DNA of 64,000 nt from Laetiporus sulphureus 93-53 (Eukaryota; Basidiomycota; Agaricomycetes; Polyporales; Laetiporaceae), in NCBI RefSeq assembly GCF_001632365.1, contig NW_024468538.1, forward strand, positions 278,943 through 342,942. The letters are read 5' to 3'. The translations under genes were made by a program, and so were the position numbers. Positions 57,903 to 64,000 of this stretch are shown here, one piece after another (positions within the stretch are counted from its first letter, which is position 1; the number at the start of each line of letters is the position of its first letter). Below the pieces are notes generated by a model, which was given only the letters and a program-made list of their open reading frames with translations, did no database searches and was not told the DNA's origin.

Positions 57903-59865
57903 TCACGCAGAAGCAAGCGCAGCTGCGTCCTCCACCTTCTCCAAATCCGCATCGTTTGGAGGCTCTACGTCGGCTACAACCCATTCAACTGGAACTGTAC
58001 TCTTGAGGCCAGAAATGGAAGCATTGTATAGGTTCTGGAAATACTTTTCCGGGTCTACGATTACAATCTCGAATGTCAGCCATACATGCATTGCATGTTT
58101 AAGTCGGCCTTGGCAGCAAAGAATAAAACTCACCATGGTTTGAGCCATCGAATGGTGGAAACTTCACTTCGGGCTGCGTACCAATCTCTGTCGGGAGCGC
58201 TTTTGGCGGGTTGATTTCGTATCCATTGTCAATATGGTTCCACGTGCTGATAAAGGGAATGACAGGAGGCACGTCCGTCACCGGGTCACCTTTGTTCACT
58301 ATGCGCCACGATTGCCCCATGTGGTTGTCCAATGCGGTCTTGTAGTTCTGCGCCCAGCTAATGTTATCCTCGACACCACCTACGCGAGGGCATCCGAAGG
58401 CATAGAGGTCGCGTAGAACAAACTGACGCTCCTTGAGCTGGGAGAAAAAGAGCGCAAGCTCGGCGTGCTCATCGTCTTCGGGCTTGAGCTCAGTGGGGGC
58501 ATTGTTGTAGAGACGCATGAGCTCGGAGTAGCAGAGAGTTGCGTACGCAGCTCCAAGAGAGTGTCCCTAGCATGCGCAGTCAGCATGACTCAAGAAATGT
58601 TTGATAAATACGTCGTGGGACGAACCGTAGAGTGGAGGTTGATTGTAATACCCTCAGGGACCTTGTAAGTCTGCAGGAAGGCATCGACCATGTCCTTGAT
58701 ATAATCTAGGTCTAAATTGAATATTAAGACTCGCAGAGAACACTAACAGGACGTACCGAGCGGGGCAGATCCGATTCCAGGGAATTTGACGAACATTGTT
58801 TGGTAAAACCCTCTGTGAAGCGGAGATCCCCAGAGAATCTTGCCCTTGGCCTTCATCATCGGGAAATCCAAGTCAACGAGAACCTCTTTCCAGTTTTTAC
58901 CATTCGTTCCCTATCCGACGACGACTCAAAGAGGTGATATATAGCAGGAAGAGAGAGAGCTTACCTTAAAAGCGAGGCCTAAAAACGGCTTATTTGTGTC
59001 TTTGGGCCAGAAAACACCAGCGTATGGGCCACTCAAAAAGGGACGCCCTTCAGGGGAGTACTATAAAGATATCAATGCCCATGAATGACGCATTTGACCC
59101 CGGGAATTACCACACCGTCAAGAGATCTATGGAGCCATTTTCAATGTCAGAATTCGAGCAGTAAGGGCACTTGACATACCACAGATGACTTCGAATTCGA
59201 GGCCCCAGAGAGCGGCCTATAATTTTAAACGTTCTGTACCTGTCGGTCGATGAAGAGATCATGGACTTACTATTTGCTTTATTTCAGTCTGCGAGTCTGC
59301 AAGGAGCTGCAGTGCACGTTCATCGGCCTCGTTGGTCCTTCGACGCGCCTCAGCCACGGCCTGGAACACTGTATCGTTATCCCTATAGTTGTGAGTGAGT
59401 GCACGAATTAAATACAACCAGTGCAAAGAGCTGTACCTGAGATAGACGGCTGCACTCTCTAGCAAGGTCAAAACTCCGATATTCCAGCCGATGGTGGTTC
59501 TAAAGCAGAGTTAATTCCCAATGAAGGCATGCAACTATCGAACATCTGCGCAATACGACTTACGAGCTAATAGCCTCTGATGGGCAGAAACGAGATTGAT
59601 TCCATCAATAACCCGAAACTATGGAGAGGCAGGGAAATTCACGGCTTGCGACGGCCTCTGCAATCTGCACGCTTGCCTGCTTCGACCAGTCTACGAGCTG
59701 GTCGTATAGAGACGGAGCGCCAGGAGGCAACGGCAAAGGGGTACCAGGGATGTGCGTTCGGGAAATTTCTACCTCGCGGAGCTGCTTAAGATGGTTCTTC
59801 CGCAGCGTCCGCTTGAAGCTTTCGTGCGGGGGCAGACTTGATGGCAGCGGAAATGTTGCAGACAT
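57903..59865 (-). CDS. Class 3 (fungal) lipase
   Basis: A triacylglycerol-lipase-family alpha/beta hydrolase. The start at 59865 gives MSATFPLPSSLPPHESFKRT with no signal peptide, so it is probably intracellular. Many short exons follow: SLYDQLVDWSKQASVQIAEA, SAAVYLRYSSLHWLYLIRAL, AALWGLEFEVICD, LLTVWYSPEGRPFLSGPYAG and GLAFKGTNGKNWKEVLVDLD. The nucleophile elbow INLHSTGHSLGAAYATLCYS is made by a splice between T and G. Then come DLYAFGCPRVGG and a conserved Asp in RIVNKGDPVTDVPP (acid). The histidine could be in STWNHIDNGYEI or DGSNHG. About 460 residues, stop at 57903. All triad positions look intact. It lies inside the segment that interrupts the duplication. Confidence 0.85.
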
Positions 59866-60599
59866 GATGAGCGTTGAGCTGAAGCAGTCGCAAATGAATG
59901 AGAATGAAAACGGGAATGAGGTCCTCGGTCTTGTTCGCGATGTCCGCTTCTTTATAGACCTCCTACGTCTGGCAGAACTGGCTTCGAATTGTGCTTTCGG
60001 GCGTCCGTGAAGTTTTGCATGTATGTATGTAGTCCGATCCGAGCATACCGCATGGACAGAAGAGGCATTTCACTTTATCTGACATCGACCATGACATCGC
60101 CGGCAGAATACAGAAGACAGGCATGGTCTTCTTTCTGGTCAGAATATTGGTCATGCACTATCTAACCTATTCATACGCTCGCACGATCTCCTTCTTACCT
60201 CTCTTCCTAGATAACCTTCTGCTCCACAGGTACATTGCATGCCCATATTCGACTTCCACGAGGCGTGGTGTGGGATGCGAATACTGCGTGGCGGGTCATG
60301 CATTCAGCACTAGCGGTGCGTCTGTGCGTCGACGCTGGCCTCGAACGTAAGCCAGCGATCGTCTGGTGACATCCTGCGCTTCGTGCATTGGAGAGGTAGA
60401 GCATCAAGGATGCTGTTTTCGGTTACGTGTGGGCGCCCTGGTTTGCTCGCCCCCTCGCTCGCAGGCGGATGGTGTTCTTGGCCATGGACGGATCAATCGC
60501 TGGCTGCAGGCTGAGTTATTAGGTTACTGCAAAAGAGGGTGCACTTATGCAGCGTTGCAATGTTTGCTGCATCGATAATCGATCTTTGTCCATGAGCGC

Positions 60600-60703
60600 T
60601 TTACCATTCCAGTACTCACCGTTGTCTCAAGCCTTTGCACTTCGAGCATGCCATCCCCTGTAGCTCTGGTGATGTGTTTCGGGTCCTGTTCGGAGGATGC
60701 CAT
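60600..60703 (-). other. Candidate first exon (MASSEQ...) at the start of repeat copy 2b
   Basis: On the minus strand an ATG at 60,703 opens MASSEQDPKHITRATGDGML, then EVQRLETT, and reaches a strong GTGAGT donor near 60,620. Copy 1 has the same MASSEQ start at 51,001 but different sequence after SEQ. No downstream exon could be assigned. Confidence 0.35.
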
Positions 60704-62406
60704 AGTGTTGTTGATGTCTAATCGAGTCAGATGGTCGCAGGTATGTGATTTTCCAGGCCAGCTTTCGAGATATATCTATCTATCTCATCGTATTGCAACG
60801 TGATTCCATATGCAGGGTCTTCAAGGAACCCACCGTCCACACATTACCGCATGCAAGGCAGCTGCTGCACAGCCGTGTTAAGCCACACACACAATCGGTG
60901 AATCGGGATGCTTACTGAAGGTACTGTACGTGTGCCATCTGTTTAGATAATGCACATCCCAGAGGAATATTTAGCAGTCGACGAGCCAGGATCATGTGTG
61001 GGCAGCGACGAACACGGACAAAACATGAAGTGTGACGCGCACAGCGCGATGATTTCATTTTCTCCGAATCGGTAAGTGCGTCCTTAAATATGTCCATACA
61101 GCTCAGGCGCATTAAAGTATGCAGACTCAGGGTTCTACGTGCCTTGCGAACAGATAGACATTGACGGAAGGTCATATGCCTTCCCATAGTCAGCACGCGA
61201 CTACAAGCTTCCTCATGTCTTGAAGGCTCTGCCGACATTGCTGGGCCGTTTCGAAATTCGCGACGATTCTGCGAACAGAACGACCATTGTTCGGCATAGC
61301 TTCACAAACGCGCTATGCCCCAACAAACATCGCACCTCTGCGCACTGCCAAGGGATAAAGGAACGGCAAACGGGATGACTGGAGTAGCTTCAGGGCGCCG
61401 CGCGTTACCACATACGCTCTTGTCAGGATATGATATCAGATCAATGGTGTCAGACCGCACATACCGTAATTGGGCCTGTGCTTCATCAAGGTGACCATAT
61501 CGCCGGCAGCCGCACACCACGAGTATGGTCATGACGTTGCCTGCGGTCATTGCCGCTGAGGCTATACTACTGTATGCGATCCCTTAGAGCAGTGCCACAG
61601 TCTGCGGGGGACGCATGCATGCAGGTTCGCAAGATGCGGATGGGAAATGTATACCGTCCGGGCGCCAAAATACCTAGCAGCTGCGCCCCGTCAATCCCAC
61701 CCAACGGATGAACGGATGCGTTCGCTGACGCACCGCATTCCTCCCACATCTGCGATGCCAGAATAATTTGCAGACAACGACAGCCATCTGACGTGCCGAA
61801 CATCCAGGCAGTACTAGTCCACAAAGTGACCGACTCCCTCGAGCTGTCAGCCAGAGAAACTGCTCGAAGTTGTATGCTCATGCTGCAAATTGCGACTATG
61901 ACACGCTTGACGTTGTATCTCGGGAAGAGAGAACCTGGTGTGCGACAGGTGGTGCTGGTGAAAAGCTGAATAGCAATGTGTGTGACGCCGAATCGTCTGC
62001 AACGGAGACGACAAAGGGCGACAATGACTCCTTGGCCGCTCACATTACGCGTGTACATTGTACATAGCGCCGCTTCGCCGGCCTCCGAGCGCAGTGCCTG
62101 CATAGCAAGGACTGGGTTAATTTGAGGCTATACGAGATGACGGCATTGTGGCTTTATTGAATGGATGTACGTACTACGCGAGGCCGAAAGAAGCAGAGAG
62201 GTGGCACAAAGCTGTCAGGATGTCCGTATAGTATCTGCACTACCGTGTCAGTCTGTATACTGCCCATGCTGGGTTTAATAGAAACGTCTGCTGACACAAC
62301 ACTCGCATGCCCTGTGAAGGCGAGGATGGCCAACTGCAGTGCTCACCATCCAGGCGGTGATAGTAGACATTTCATTTCTTCGAGCTGTCAGCCAGGGAAG
62401 GTTTCT
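60672..62406. repeat. Tandem duplication unit, copy 2, second half
   Basis: Aligns with 50,970-52,753 in the same orientation over 1.7 kb with many small indels. Shared blocks include GGATGCTTACTGAAGGT, AGCAGTCGACGAGCCA, GTCCATACAGCTCAGGC and CTGTATACTGCCCATGCTG. It ends near TTCATTTCTTCGAG...GGGAAGG, like copy 1. The small helical frame of copy 1 is broken here by a TAG. Confidence 0.8.
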
Positions 62407-64000
62407 CGATGCAGATGGTCATGCAAGCACAGCGGTACGAGCATGCACCCACATTGCAAGCTCGCGTGTGGATCCCGTACTACCGAGCATAGTTGCCTAA
62501 AAAGAGAGCTCCACTACAGAACGTGGTATCGGAAGCGAGGACGACCGAGAACGTTGACGCGATGTTGAGGCTTACTTGTCCTGCTCGAGAGTCAAAGCCA
62601 GCGTTGAATTGATTACAAGCGCTGAGCCTGCGCACAAGGTGACATTGCGCGCTACTGAGGATTCGTGCGTTCCATCATGTCTGCAGTGGCCTTTAGTCAT
62701 TTGATGAGGCGTACTTCATCTTGAATCTCGTAGCTTACCATTTGTGGACGCTCGAGCAGTCATGAACCATATGGTCCTCGCCTCACTCAGCCAGCGACGC
62801 TCTCAGAAAGCACTCTGCTCGCTTTGCTAGCTCAACTGCCTTCTCCTTCGCGTCCGTCCGACGAGAACCTCGCTGTGCTCAATCCTTGTGCGCTGATACT
62901 GACAATCCCAAGCACAAAGAACAGGCAAGCTCCAATGCGTTCGTCGCCATCCTATCCATGGAGCAGTACTGGACTGCTCCCGTGCTGGCCGGCCGCAGAA
63001 ATGTACCTATTTGCACTTGTAGTGCACGAGATGGAGATCGCTGAACCATCACGAATGGAGCAGAAGAAGCGTGCTGTAACTTGAGGTGTTTGTGCATCCC
63101 GCCGACGGGCGTTCGTGTGGTGACCGGCCGTCGCAGTATGGAAGGGCGGCAGTCCAGCGTTCTCATGGGAAGAAGTATGTTACGATGGAGATACTCATTG
63201 TGCGTGCTGGATCATATTGGTGGAGGGCTTCTGCTGACCTGTCTTGCTCATTAGTTGATTTCATGGGATGTTTTGTAGCGTTATCTTTCGCGACTCTGCA
63301 TCTACTCTCACTTCACGAATGTACTCTGCCTTCGCGTCACCAATGCCGCACTTTGCGACTCCTACTCTAGTCCGTTCACTTGCGCGTTAGGCCTTGCAAT
63401 CGTTATTTTGCTTGATATCTCTAGTAAGCCTCTCCTCGATAGTAGATCGAGCATGGACGTCCGCTATGAGTACGAAGACGTCGAACCTATTGATTTTTGC
63501 TTGGCATGCCATTGTTTTCACTATTGCTAGTCCATACGTGCGATGACTACCGAGTGTCAGTTTAGCCGATCGAGTCGTTCGCATCTGCAGACTTCCGCCA
63601 GGTGCTGATTGTGTGAGATTCAGTATTCGCAGGAGGTGCATGCGTTTGTCACGAGGTCCCTCAAAACAATCCTATGACTTCTACACTATGCACAGCAAGT
63701 ATCACTCCATCGCAAACTGCATGGGTTCCTCCACGGATTTCCATTTGGTCACAGATCCATATCAAACGATGACTGTATCTGCACTCATCCTCAACGCACC
63801 TCCGGCTTTTAGCAAAGCTCGAGGAGAATATCGAGGAGATCACCAACGCACTGGCGGGAAATTCGTGGAATACGAGCAAGCCGGTGGCATCTCGGGGGGA
63901 AGGGGGACGCGAAGCACACCATCGCGTCACTATATGCGGTCCAGCCAGGCTGACGTTCAGCAAAAATTTCAGAACCTCGACAATCCTCTGTGTGATCGCA
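62407..64000. other. Right-end region without a supported gene
   Basis: Short frames on both strands (for example 62,824-63,084 + and 63,661-63,963 -) lack motifs and splice context. A gene that continues beyond the window cannot be excluded. Confidence 0.35.

Larger units (their letters stand above)
55206..60671. other. 5.5-kb segment interrupting duplication copy 2
   Basis: This stretch has no counterpart in copy 1, where the flanking sequences are continuous. It contains a P450 relic and an intact lipase gene. No terminal inverted repeats, long terminal repeats or transposase were seen at its ends. Confidence 0.6.

Noticed and set aside
1..64000. CRISPR arrays, rRNA genes, LTR retrotransposons, DNA transposase genes
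   Set aside because: No regularly spaced short repeats, no rRNA-like segments, and no reverse transcriptase, integrase or transposase motifs were seen in any frame I read.

Overview
The window looks like nuclear DNA from a mushroom-forming basidiomycete (Agaricomycetes). Genes are split by many short introns of about 50-70 nt with GT-AG borders. The recognisable proteins are fungal: a 1,3-beta-glucan synthase, a cohesin SA subunit, a septation-type coiled-coil protein and threonine synthase. The right third carries cytochrome P450 relics and F-box paralogs of the kind that expand in mushrooms. I saw no bacterial operon structure, CRISPR array, rRNA or convincing tRNA. The species cannot be named from the sequence alone.

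Layout, left to right. 0-31 kb is mostly conserved housekeeping DNA: an acidic nuclear-type protein cut by the window edge (-), an unrecognised small gene (+), an acyl-protein-thioesterase-like protein that has lost its catalytic triad (-), cohesin subunit Scc3/Psc3/STAG (-), a YANK/STK32-like kinase with an altered ATP site (+), a proline/serine-rich coiled-coil protein (+), an Uds1-type septation protein (-), a SIRT5-class sirtuin (-), mitochondrial NADP isocitrate dehydrogenase (+) and an alpha/beta hydrolase whose catalytic serine sits on an 11-nt microexon (-). 32-45 kb holds the FKS-type glucan synthase (-), a small two-helix membrane protein (-), threonine synthase (+) and an F-box/WD40 protein (-).

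From about 45 kb on, the DNA changes character. There are a large foldback inverted repeat, a gene with a PD-(D/E)xK-like pattern, two decayed P450s, and a 4.1-kb tandem duplication carrying F-box genes. The second copy of the duplication is split by about 5.5 kb that holds one P450 relic and an intact class 3 lipase. This is the most rearranged part of the window.

Most genes here are independent housekeeping functions and do not form a cluster. The glucan synthase and the Uds1-type protein both relate to cell wall and septum building, but nothing shows that they are co-regulated. Intron positions and starts were deduced by eye from splice signals and reading-frame continuity; those given to the base are the ones I could check.
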